Assembly (NCBI GenBank): GCA_021234155.1
Contig: JAJEKV010000004.1
Location: forward strand, 29,975,305-30,039,304
Length of the DNA stretch: 64,000 nt
Source: Isoetes taiwanensis
Lineage: Eukaryota > Streptophyta > Lycopodiopsida > Isoetales > Isoetaceae
Reading direction: 5' to 3'
The notes beneath the pieces were generated by a model. It did no database searches, was not told the DNA's origin, and was given only the letters and a program-made list of their open reading frames with translations. Below, in pieces: positions 54,469-64,000 of this stretch; position 1 is the first letter of the stretch; every line of letters begins with the position of its first letter. Made by a program: the position numbers and the translations under genes.

Positions 54469-56480
54469 GTAAGTGCAGTTTTATAGGTGGTTCTGCTTTT
54501 TGTTATTTATTGGTATTCAGATTTGAATGGATGCTCTACAAGCTTGGGCTGCCTAACCATAAACCACGTGAACAAGATGGGGCTTGCCTTCTGAACTTGG
54601 GATTCCAGAGCTGTGCATGTCTTTTTAGTTTGTTCTTAACTTGCAGCTTATAAGCAAGGGAAAGCTTTTTATTCAGCAGGTATTGCGTAATCAAAATACA
54701 AGAGGTGCACTTATGCTTTCAAAAAGGAGTGTCTTTGCATGTTTTCAGCCTTTTGTATTTCTATGCTGCCAGAAGAGACCATGTTACAGGTTTCTAACTC
54801 TCAAGTGTTGTTTTCTTTTCTGGTGGCATAGTAGTATGATAGTAGTATGATGAACGGAATTTTTGTTGGGAGAGCAGGATAGCAGAACAAATCGATAATA
54901 ACCTGGACCTTTTCATATTCTTCTTACATTTTTGTAGTTATTCGGCAGAGGAGCAGTTTCACTGCAGAATACAAAGTAGGGTCTCTCCTTTCTGCTAATG
55001 TTCTCCTAGAATTGGGCAGGATATTACTGAAATGTTTAAGGTAATTAATCCTCATGAAACTCTCTATTAAAGATAATCCTTCATTGATTTCTTGATAAAA
55101 TGTTATGGAGGACGTTTTGCTAATGACAGTGATGCTAAATATCCATTTTGCTATGACACTGGCATAAGAAATATTCGTTTTGACTTCCCTAGGCTTCTGG
55201 AGCATCTTAATCACAGGGCAAAACTTCAGTGCAGAACTGCAAAGGATCAGATGGTTGGAATGATTTGAAGTACACAGAATGTGGTAAAGCATTTGGTTCT
55301 TATTCTTATCTATCTACTTTGTTAATTTGGGATTTTCCGGCATGGCAGAAAATGTTTTTGGAATTATTTGTTAATTGATTTCCTAAGGTTAGAGGGTAGT
55401 TTGGCTGCCTGAAATATTTCCGATGATCCAAAAATAAAAAGTGATTTCAAGAATGAATTTCTAGGTGCGATGGATCATCTCTGTTTCAAAATTTCTAATG
55501 AAGGGGCGGCATCGAACACAATGACACGTATTTTCCAGGCAAAAATGCATGGGGCTTTTCGCAATCGATCCTATCTTCTCCGTGGATCTATCCGGTAGTA
55601 GTAGGCAGTGGCATCTCCCATACATGCCAGATAACCCATATTCTGGATATTGTGTAAGGCGCCCGAATGCATAGATGCCGGTCTAGAAGCCATGCAATTC
55701 CGGCCACTCCAATTGGTTTTTTGCATAGCTTGAGGCGCAGTCACAAGTTCCGGTGGTATCATGTCGTATAGAAGCTATAGTTTGGATCGAAATTTATAGT
55801 TGGAGCTCATGATACTACTGATTCAAATTTACAAACTTCCAGGTACTTGACCAGCTTTTTCTTTCCAGAGAGTTGATTACTGTTGATTTTGTGCTGGTGA
55901 ATCTGTAGCAGTTTAAATAATACGTATGACTTGATTTTGCACATGAAAATCACTCAAATTCATGGGTTTTGCCTTGCAATTGGCTTCTGCATAAGTAAAT
56001 GTGTTTCAAGTCCAAATTATTCTTGAGATTTACCTCCTGATATGTACATTAGTCTTTGTATTTGTCTTGATGCTTGGCTTTAACAATCTCATAACACCAT
56101 GTGACAGGGGCTTGAGTATGGGGGGACACTTTTTTCATAGACAAACAGAGTTACAGCTTATTTCCAGTTCTTTCCTACATGTACAGGTAAACCCCACTTC
56201 TAGACATGTTCCTTGCATATTTAATAATCTTATGGAATAATCTTATGATGCTTCTTACTTATATAGAGAATATGTAGCATTATAACAGGGGGTTTTTTTG
56301 TGATTTTATACGCTTTTTGGCATGGTTTTCATATGATTTCATGGGCGTATTTCAAAAAATGTACTAATGCGTACATCTAGAGTGTGCACTATATTTTATG
56401 TTTTAATTCCACTTTTGCAATGGTTTAGCCTCATATTTGTATAGTTTTTGTGTTGTCTAATTTTCCCTTGTAATTTTAAT
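54469..56480. other. intergenic, no gene recognised
   Basis: AT-rich. It contains the second member (55,318-55,405) of the dispersed repeat shared with 50,194-50,285. Small open frames lack motifs. Confidence 0.4.
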
Positions 56481-56487
56481 GGTGTAG

Positions 56488-57930
56488 ATCAACTCTTTAG
56501 TTCGAGATCAAGGGCTCATAATGGAAGCCCGCTTTTGCTACTGTAATTACATGCAGACCTCGAGCTCTTTGTTTCTAGGGTAAGGCTTTCTTTTGATTCA
56601 CACAGCAAAAGGAGCCGGGTGGGTTTGGCTACGAGCTTTGAGGAGTTCAGGGCAAAATTCACAGGACTTAATGTAAGCATGAAAGTTTCTGTTTCAAACA
56701 GGGATGTGGATTCGAGGGTGGACGTGACTAGTCTCCCCAAACAAGTAGACTGGAGGCAGAGTGGTGCCGTGACAGCAGTAAAGGACCAAGGCAGCTGCGG
56801 AGTCAGATATCTTCTCTTAGTTTGTAGTTTTGGCTCCTGATCTTATGAGCACGACCTATGATGTGGTTCTTTTCTATTTTAGTTCTTCATGGTTGGACTA
56901 TTGATAAAGCTTTTGCCATGGTTCTAGCTCCTCTTGCTGGATGCCTAAATGTATGGAAAATAAATACAGAGTAGGCCTGTTTTAAAGAGAAACGAAATAT
57001 GGCATGATGCAGGGATGCAGAATATTTACTAACCCTATGACCTGGGCATAATCTCAGATTTCTGTTAGTGCGAATGAGGAACACCATCTATCATCATGGT
57101 GTGCACAGACTCTATGCTTTACCAAAAAAGGATTCAAACTAGAGCTGAGCCCCGTTGAGAAGAAGACGAAATGATTTTAGCTCGAAGTTTGACATAGAAG
57201 AAAAATGAGAAGGCTACCATCTGGTCTCTCTTGGTTGAAAGGAATGTAGTGAAGTGCATTCATTTGCATGTGAGGAATGCAGCACAGATAGCATCTACTT
57301 TATAGGCTTTAGGAACCTGAGCATTCTTGGCCTAATATTATTATTTCTTCCACTTATCACGTTTTTTCAGTTCACTAAATGAATTGCCACTAACAGCTTG
57401 CCCCATTGACCTTGGAGGATTGTGTAATGGAGTTGGTGAAAGTGTTTATCTTATTGCAGTTGTCCAGCATGAATTAAGTACTTTTACAGATCGTAATAGG
57501 CTCCATTTCATTTCTCTTATCTTCAGGGGCCTGTTGAAAATTCTCTGCTACTGGTGCAGTAGAAGGCATCAATAAAATAAAGACTGGTCAACTTATCAGC
57601 GTATCAGAACAAGAACTGGTTGACTGTGACACAGAGGTGAACAATGGCTGCCAAGGTGGACTCATGGACAATGCTTTCCAGTTCATGGTGAAAAATAAAG
57701 GCATAGATACAGAGGCTGGCTATCCTTAGTCATTGTTAACAGTTGAATTCTCGGGTAGTAAATATTGATGCTTATAATGATGTTACGCCAAACAGTGAAA
57801 AATCACTGATGAGTGCAGTAGCAAACCAGCCAGTAAGCGTCGCCATTGAAGGCGCAGGTTCCTCGTTCCAGAGTTATTCAAGAGTTCCAGGGTTACACAC
57901 TTCACATGGACACCACAAATACAGTTAGGT
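56488..57930 (+). pseudogene. papain-family cysteine protease pseudogene
   Basis: Part 1 (about 56,600-56,800) encodes SFEEFRAKFTGLN from the end of the I29 inhibitor prodomain, then LPKQVDWRQSGAVTAVKDQG and SCG. Part 2 (57,528-57,735) starts with the active-site region. The Cys codon TGT is kept but the next codon, normally Trp, is a TGA stop, followed by [28 protein letters not shown] and [11 protein letters not shown]. After GYP a stop and a deletion follow, and part 3 (57,743-57,900) continues one frame over with [18 protein letters not shown] and [16 protein letters not shown]. The catalytic His and Asn exons are not seen. Family C1A, RD21/SAG12-like by style. Inactive. Confidence 0.93.
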
Positions 57931-58399
57931 TATTTTCTTTTTTCTTGGTGGCCATGCCTAGGTTCAAATCCTAGGGGGCACTTTCAAAGCTATTTGTTTT
58001 AATAAACTATAAGTCCACTCGTTATTCTTAATGTATATTCTAATAACGAGAATCTAGTGTTCCAGAGTTCCTTGGGCTATAAGATGGTATGATGCCTGTT
58101 TTGTGGTTCTGGTTATTATGGCTTTTTGCCAGATGGATTTTCGAATAGGTCTTTAAAGAGATTCTAAGATTCTCCTAGCTCCAATGACAAGGATGATATT
58201 TTATCTTGTCTTGGTCTACATTGACGGTTGGATCCATATTACATCAATATAGCAACATCATTATGACAGGCTTTTCTTTTCTATCCTCATCACATTTATC
58301 CTTTTATCAATATAACACATATAATAACATATAATAATAATACATATGACACATATAATATCATTACGAATTTTTTCTAGTTTGTTCGTCAATTCTTAA

Positions 58400-58414
58400 G
58401 GCCCCGAAGGGGCC
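58400..58414. repeat. perfect short hairpin
   Basis: GGCCCC GAA GGGGCC, just outside the left end of the fold-back element. Confidence 0.85.
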
Positions 58415-58422
58415 AAAAATTT

Positions 58423-58828
58423 TTTGGGTTAACACACAAACCATTATATCCAACACTTTAAAATTAAATCCCCCTTGAAACCCCCTTTGGTTTAGGTGCA
58501 TATTCACACGGGGGGTGACGTAGGGCAGCGAGAGCCCCTAAAATTATGTTTCGCATGTACAAAATCAACACCATGTAGTATATTACCACAAATCTTATAG
58601 TATTTTGTAAAACTTGTTATACAGTATAGCAAGTTTTGTACATGCATACCCCACAAACGAGGAACTTTACGTACGGTGTAGATTAAGGAATAAAGGGTGA
58701 ATATGCCTATCCAACAGCTCTCGATGCCCGGAGTCACCCCCGTGTGAATATGCACCTAAACCAAAGGGGGTTTCAAGGGGGATTTAATTTTAAAGTGTTG
58801 GATATAATGGTTTGTGTGTTAACCCAAA
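58423..58828. mobile_element. fold-back element with near-identical 96-bp inverted arms
   Basis: The left arm (58,423-58,519) and right arm (58,733-58,828) are reverse complements over about 96 bp with a single G-run length difference. They start TTTGGGTTAACACACAAACC. The inner part is also self-complementary but more diverged (GCGAGAG / CTCTCG, GCATGTACAAAA / TTTTGTACATGC at 58,554 and 58,634, and AAAACTTGTTATAC / GTATAGCAAGTTTT), so nearly the whole 406 bp can fold. No ORF. I cannot see a convincing target duplication, so the superfamily is open. Confidence 0.85.
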
Positions 58829-58829
58829 T

Positions 58830-60385
58830 CAGGTCTACATGCTCATAGGGAGCCTCTTTAGACTGTATTCAAGGCTGGAGCAGAATGATTAGGTTTAGAT
58901 ACAACAAAATCTTTGTCTCACTCCTTTTAATCCATAGTATTGCTTATTTCTGCATTTTGTATTCCGAATCAAGTGCTCCATTCATGTTAGTTGTGATATG
59001 TACTAAACCATTATTGTTGCTTTTTGTATAGTATAATCGTTCTTCTCTAGCACCCAGCAATTCTCTGGCAGGCGCAGTTGTATGCTCTTTTATGGTATGT
59101 ACCTTCTATATTCTGTCACATTCAGGTTGCAACTTGGCCCAATTTTAAGTCGTTATAGCCAGGGACCCTTGCAACCTATGTCATCCGTTTCTCAAGTTGT
59201 AAAAGCTTTCAAAGAGACAATTTATTTGTGGTTGGCACTTTCGTTACAATGTCTATTTTAAAATAGTATGCATGGCTTAACTATGATGATACCCACCATG
59301 TTCACATTTTCTTACATTTAGAAATGATGTTTACAGTAGCATAATTAACCATCTGACTTGGGCCAAGCAGAGAAAACTTGAGATGTCAGAGTGTGGCATC
59401 TTGAAACATAACCATTTTAGTCTTAGCTCTCAGGAAAGAACCATTCAAGGAATTGGTATCGTGCAATTGTTTCATGCTTAAGGGTGCCCTCAGTGACTTA
59501 TATTCAATATTTCAGGATAACCAGCAGCTTATAGTCCTGCATTTATTCACCTGATGAAAGATTCATTGATGCCGTGGCAATTATTTCCAGAATCTATTAA
59601 CAATCAGCTTGCCTCATGCTTATGGAAGTGTAGATCCATCCTAAACTCACATATAAACAAATTAAAGCTGGATGTTCATTCACCTGGAATATTTGCCAAA
59701 CAAGCCCGAACAATTGGAAGTCTTAGATTATATGCAGGAATAGTTACATAAGGTTAAGATTCTTTGTTGTTTTAAGGTATGTACATTACAAAAGCATTAT
59801 CTTGGCTTCTCTCCTATATGGCTGCAATGTTGTGGTTATTTATAAGTGACAAGTTCAACTAAATTTTTTTCCTCTCGCTTATTCTAATTCTAATTCTAAT
59901 TCTTATTCTAGCTTCTGCTTTAAATCCAGAATATTTAGCCGATATCGGTTCAGACCATCCTTTGAGCTGCTATTTGTCTGGAAGGTCATCCTCTTCTATT
60001 TGTGGATGTTCACTGCTTTCTGCAGTAACTGATACTTCTGTAGCATTTACCTGTGGATACACTCTATGTGGGAGATTATTGTCCACATATATATCACATG
60101 ATAGTCATTATCAACAATTGTCATCATGAACTTCTGAATACTATTGCTGTTGCTGCTACACTGACATTCAGGCCATTTACCACTTTGGGTAGTTATTGTC
60201 ATGGTGCAAAAGCAATAAATGGCAGCATTTGAGTTGCACTTCCTGCGGCAGATTATTTGGATTCTTGCACAATTCATGGCATCGATCTCTTCATTCCTAC
60301 ATATACATGAAAATTTAAAACTTTGGAGAAAGCAAAGTCATTCCTTGAACAAGTTAAATTAAGACGTAAATATTAAGTGTTGTTT
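58830..60385. other. intergenic, no gene recognised
   Basis: AT-rich. It contains a short (TTCTAA)n run near 59,881-59,905. No coding motif or RNA gene seen. Confidence 0.4.
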
Positions 60386-60405
60386 AAGGAAGGAAGGAAG
60401 GAAGG

Positions 60406-60560
60406 TACTTTTATCGTCCACGGAGACCAATCGGTCTATGGGACCCAATACAAAAACGCAGCAAGCGGATTACTGCCCGGATTAAAAAACCCCCGCCCCG
60501 AAGGGTTTTCGAGGGAAAAACCGTGGCAGCAATCAGCCTGCTGACAAACTGTGCTAATCA
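60406..60560 (-). repeat. LINE 3' UTR conserved end with hairpin
   Basis: It contains the block shared by all copies: a hairpin (AAAACCCTTCGGGGCGGGGG on the - strand), CCGGGCAGTAATCC, GTCCCATAGACCGATTGGTC and TCCGTGGACGATAAAA, then the microsatellite tail. It probably guides the reverse transcriptase to its template, an inference from conservation in otherwise truncated copies. Confidence 0.85.
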
Positions 60561-60739
60561 TATAAAATGCAGAAACATCCCAATATATACAGTCATGCAC
60601 CACTCCCGTAGTGCCTAGTCAGCGGACAGCCAAGGTCCAGTACCTCCTGGATGTATGACCCCCGTGGCACGCATCTTGGCGGTGTGTTCATCGGCAAATG
60701 CAAGGGCACGTCCGGCCCGGCACTAAGGGGCGATGATCG

Positions 60740-60870
60740 CCCGGATCCGATCAACGGGGGCAACTCCGAAAGTGTGAGACTCATCCTCAATGGCACCCGC
60801 TTGGCAAAGACCGACAGAGCACCCCTGGCGGGGCTCCCCAATCCACCTGCCTGCCTCGATCACGAAGATG
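60740..60870 (-). pseudogene. LINE ORF2 zinc-knuckle end
   Basis: The translation VIEAGRWIGEPRQGCSVGLC followed by QAGAIEDESHTFGVAP corresponds to the CCHC end seen in the truncated copies (C..C....IEDExHxLxxCP). The last Cys is lost. A stop follows a few residues later. Confidence 0.8.
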
Positions 60871-61499
60871 GTGGGCACCGTATGCGAATGGAGGCAATGA
60901 GTCTCAAGGCTTCTTCGAGGGCACCGGGGAACGAGGTAGAGTCAGGGCCCCTGGCTAACCCCGGGGTTGATGTGCTCCTTGTAATGGGCCATTTTGACCT
61001 GCTCTAGAGCAATGGGGTCCCGAGCTTGCCAAGGAAACAAGCATCTAGGTACTCCCGCGGTACGTCACGATCGTCCCACGCGCCCGGTATGCGCATCCGT
61101 GGTCCCCAGACGTTCCATCCGGCGAACCACCGATCTCTCTTACCCCTCCAACAAAGCCCTAAGCGCTGCGGACTCATGGCCACAAGAAGTGTAAAAGGGA
61201 GCCGAGCATCACCCATAGTAACCACTTTCGAAAAAATAGGCGATGTGTCTATCAAGGGTCGTCACCGGGGGCGGGCAAGAATCGATTTCTGCAGCAGACC
61301 GATAGGGGATCGAAGGTTTCACCCCAAGTGCCCGTGCCAAAAATGCCTTTACGCGACTTTGCTCCAAGTCACTCGTGTCGCCAAAGAGACGACCGGGCCC
61401 CAAACCTCGACCCCGCATTTAAGGACAGTTTCGACCAAGGGTGCGAACAGATGTGACCGATGGCCCCAATCATATAGCTCGCCACGGTATTTGTTGTTC

Positions 61500-62440
61500 G
61501 CATGGCATAAAAAGCGCTTCCGGCCTGGCATCACCCGAAGCGGATAGACGCCTCCCCTGTGAGAGCGAGGAGGGGAACTCCACCCCTAGGTACTTTGTAG
61601 GTGGGCGTGACGCCCACAGTCGCCCCCGATATGTGAGTGCAGGAGGCATGGGGTGACGTGGAAGAGGATATGAGAACCACCCCGGTCTTGGCGGTGACGA
61701 CGCGCATGTGTCCGGGCCCCGACAAAATGTGTCTAGGGCATCCGTGAGAGATCGATAGCTTCGGGGGTGTGGGCCAAAAGCCAACATCGCCCGCATAGAT
61801 GAGCCGGGCGATGACCCAAAAAGTCGTATGCCATCCCCCATGCTCGCGAAGCCGTGGCTCTAACTGATCAATGTAGAGGCCAAAAGTGTTGGCGAGGGGG
61901 GCAACCCCGCCGGACCGATACCATCCGGTGAATGCTTGGCCCGGCTTCGCATCCCCGCCAAAACAACTCTCATACAACCTCAGATATGGCATTCTCGCAC
62001 GACAAAGCAATGGAGCCCCAGCTGACGCAGCCTAGCCTACGCCTTTTCCCTGGGACCGTGATCAAAAGCCTTTGAAGTCCACAAAGCAAAGAATACAAGT
62101 CCAAACATGATTCCGGCCGCTCTTCAATCGGTCCGCAGCGTAAAGATATGGTCAATCGCTGAGTGGCGGGTCGAAGCCCCGCTCGCGTGAGGGCTCGCGC
62201 ATCCGCCGCCGCTTCCGCCTGGTCAATCGCTGCCGAGAATGCCACCAAACAGCTTGGCAAATACCGAATCGACCATGATCGTCCGGTAATTGGCGGACGG
62301 TGGGTCGCCCGCCTTGTGAATGGGAACAACCCCCGCTTGGGTCCATTGTCGGGAAACCCTCCCGCAATGCTCTGAATCAGGTAGTGAGGACCCGGCACAA
62401 GCGGCTGCCCCGCCCACTTGAGTAACTCGCCTCGCATACC
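61500..62440 (-). pseudogene. LINE reverse transcriptase domain, frameshifted, active site altered
   Basis: Motifs in order: VVPIHKAGDPPSANYRTIMV and SVFAKLFGGIL (62,223-62,417), a GLRPATQRLT block, then GQAFTGWYRSGGVAPLANTF and ARLIYAGDVGFW (about 61,790-61,840). The usual Asp-Asp pair of the YADD box reads Gly-Asp here. The change and the frameshifts make the copy inactive. Confidence 0.9.
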
Positions 62441-62919
62441 ATCGAGGTCACCGCCTTCCCATTAGCTAGCCGCTGCGTGCCCTCCTCAACATCCTCGGCC
62501 CACGAACCAATGGGGGCCATCCCTGGGGGGTATGGGCGCACGCTGCCCCTCTGGCGGGGTCATAGAGCTGCTACAAGTATTGTTCCCACCGCCTCGGTGT
62601 GATGTCCCCGTGGGGCTGGGCTGGCCTTCAAGCACTCTCAAGGCCAAAAGGTTCGAGGATGAGTGTCCGGCCAGGGGCCAACATCTCCCCGATGCTTGGC
62701 AAGGTACCGCACCTTTGTGTCCTTCTCGATGGGCGCCAGATCGCGTGTGGTGGCCCTCGCAAGCGGGTACCGATCCGTAATGTGGAAAGCCGCCGCTATG
62801 TTCTTTTACAACCGCGATCAAACCATCTACACAGGGAATGTTGCCGACTCGAGCTGACACGCGGGTCCGCCAAAAGCACCCGCCCACCGATCCCGTAATA
62901 GCGAAGTCACCGGTCCGTC

Positions 62920-63900
62920 TCACGCTTCTAGTGTGGAGGTCTGCAGACTTCCGGAGGGCGCCCATGAGCATCTCCAGCGTCCTCCGCCTGCCATAATCGA
63001 AGTCTCAACTAAGGACGGCGAGGGGTCGGTATAGTGGGGGTTCTCGCGCTCGCCAAACCAGTCCAAATAAAGTGGGAGGTGATCTGAGTCGACCTCCTCA
63101 TCCCGACCGCCTCGTCTGTGCTCCACCCTAAAACAACTGATGAGATGCATATCTTGCGCAACTACAAGCACATAGTCCACCACACTAGACCCTCCCCCCG
63201 ATTGTCCCGCCTCGCATGTGCACTTGGTGAGAATCGCCACCGTGGAAAGGCCATTGCAAATTATCAAGTCAAAAATGCCACATAGCAGAGCAAATCCGTC
63301 GCCAAAGCGAGTGACTGGCCATCATCCGACCCGCGCGGGCCGCTACTATCAAGGGCGTAGGCTGCGGGACATCGCCGGGCCGAGGGGGTCAAGTCGCATG
63401 GGCTGCTCTACTCCCCGTCTGCATTGAAATCTCCAAGAAGGACGACCCTACCCAATCGGCTGATGCCGCCAGATGTCATCATATAGATCGACATACGGGT
63501 CCATCCTATCCGTGATCGGGGTGGCTGCGAGATAGAAGGTGCCGCTCAAGTGAGGGAAATAACAGCGCCGTAAAAAGAGGGTTGCCACCGGTATTATGCA
63601 CACGAACCCGTGGCACCGCTTTGGTCCGTCTTCTTCTCGGAGGGTAACCGAATGTGCCAAGGTTGTCCCGTAGTAGCAAGCCACTCCACCATGACCCCGC
63701 CGTCCCCGCATGTGTATTGAAGACCGAGAAATGTTGGTAACCCGGCAAAAATCGTAGCCTCAGGCTCAAAGATGCTCCCATGTTCCATGAGGAAGATGAG
63801 ATCCATACCGGGCCGCCACGGAGTTCGACCGCCCCTTCGCCAAGGGAAGCCTCGACAATTCCATGAGACCACCCGAGGCACAATTCCTATTTGTCGGCCA
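62920..63900 (-). pseudogene. LINE endonuclease domain, frameshifted
   Basis: It begins PRVVSWNCRGFPWRRGG (63,881 down), the APE-endonuclease start. Later frames give FLMEHGSIFEPEA, YVDLYDDIWRHQPIG, IICNGLST, SSVVDYVLVVAQDMHLIS and VDSDHLPLYLDW. The last carries the conserved S-D-H catalytic motif. At least three frame changes occur. Confidence 0.9.
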
Positions 63901-64000
63901 GGGATGGTATGCGCACTGAAGTCAGCGGGGAGGACGGGAAGCGAGAGGCCGAAAGGAGAAGTAGATGGAGCGGAGGCAAAGATGTGGTCGAGAGGGCGGG

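Larger units (their letters stand above)
60386..64000 (-). mobile_element. LINE (non-LTR retrotransposon), long copy, 5' end outside the window
   Basis: On the - strand: APE-type endonuclease, reverse transcriptase, CCHC-like end, 3' UTR with hairpin, and a (TTCC)n tail at 60,386-60,405. The whole element is strikingly GC- and CpG-rich compared with its AT-rich flank. All ORF parts carry frameshifts. It is the reference member for the truncated copies at 21.4, 35.0, 42.2, 42.8, 43.4 and 54.1 kb. The start of ORF2, and any ORF1, lie at or beyond 64,000. Confidence 0.95.

Noticed and set aside
58423-58828. Precursor microRNA gene
   Set aside because: The arms are far too long and too perfectly paired for a typical MIR gene. 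A fold-back element fits better.
1-64000. tRNA, rRNA or organelle DNA insertions
   Set aside because: I looked for tRNA box motifs and familiar plastid or mitochondrial gene text and saw none. The only tRNA-related sequences are retroelement primer binding sites.

Overview
The window is nuclear DNA from a land plant. It has AT-rich, intron-bearing host gene pieces between dense, mostly decayed LTR and non-LTR retrotransposons, and no bacterial-style gene packing. The old nested transposon debris, the widely spaced exons and the sparse genes suggest a large-genome plant. A gymnosperm is my best guess, but that is inference and not shown by any single marker.

Layout. 1-7,265: the 3' part of a degenerate Ty3/gypsy element on the + strand, ending in a 1,661-bp LTR (TGTGACGT...ACGTCACA). 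It lies inside the RNase H region of an older Ty1/copia element (about 7,266-7,900). 7.9-12.4 kb: non-coding DNA, a LINE endonuclease fragment and microsatellites. 12,523-14,176: a plausible two-exon gene for a 100-residue, possibly mitochondrial protein. 15.6-16.6 kb: a decayed ORF with motifs like those of HUH/Rep replication initiators. 18,210-19,431: a poly(A)-tailed LINE-like insertion with an 18-bp target duplication. 20.4-25.2 kb: a 580-bp polypyrimidine tract, then two direct copies of a unit of about 2 kb. One copy carries a 124-bp LINE insertion and the other is its empty site. 25.3-33.9 kb: a LINE RT fragment and a repeat-rich C/T-biased region, interrupted by a structurally complete copia element (27,599-32,179, - strand, 5-bp target duplication). 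34-44 kb: several 5'-truncated copies of one LINE family, minisatellites, a tandem array of small palindromes, and a damaged copy of the 12.7-14.1 kb gene that itself carries a 334-bp TRIM element. 45,206-49,040 (-): an intronless SF3B1 gene with a cluster of small indels. 49.3-49.9 kb: a MITE in its upstream region. 51.0-52.2 kb (+): the first coding exons of a SAPS-domain (protein phosphatase 6 regulatory subunit) gene. 56.5-57.9 kb: a broken papain-type cysteine protease gene. 58,423-58,828: a fold-back element with arms of about 96 bp. 60.4-64.0 kb (-): a long, GC-rich LINE with endonuclease, RT and CCHC-like regions.

The likely functional host genes are SF3B1 (U2 snRNP core), the SAPS-domain gene start and the small two-exon gene. 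Everything else is mobile or repetitive. The window's value is that several insertions can be dated or delimited from sequence inside it: two have empty sites in local paralogues and four have clear target duplications. No single well-formed new system stands out. The Rep-like ORF, the LINE family with interchangeable microsatellite tails, and the fold-back element are the least conventional items.
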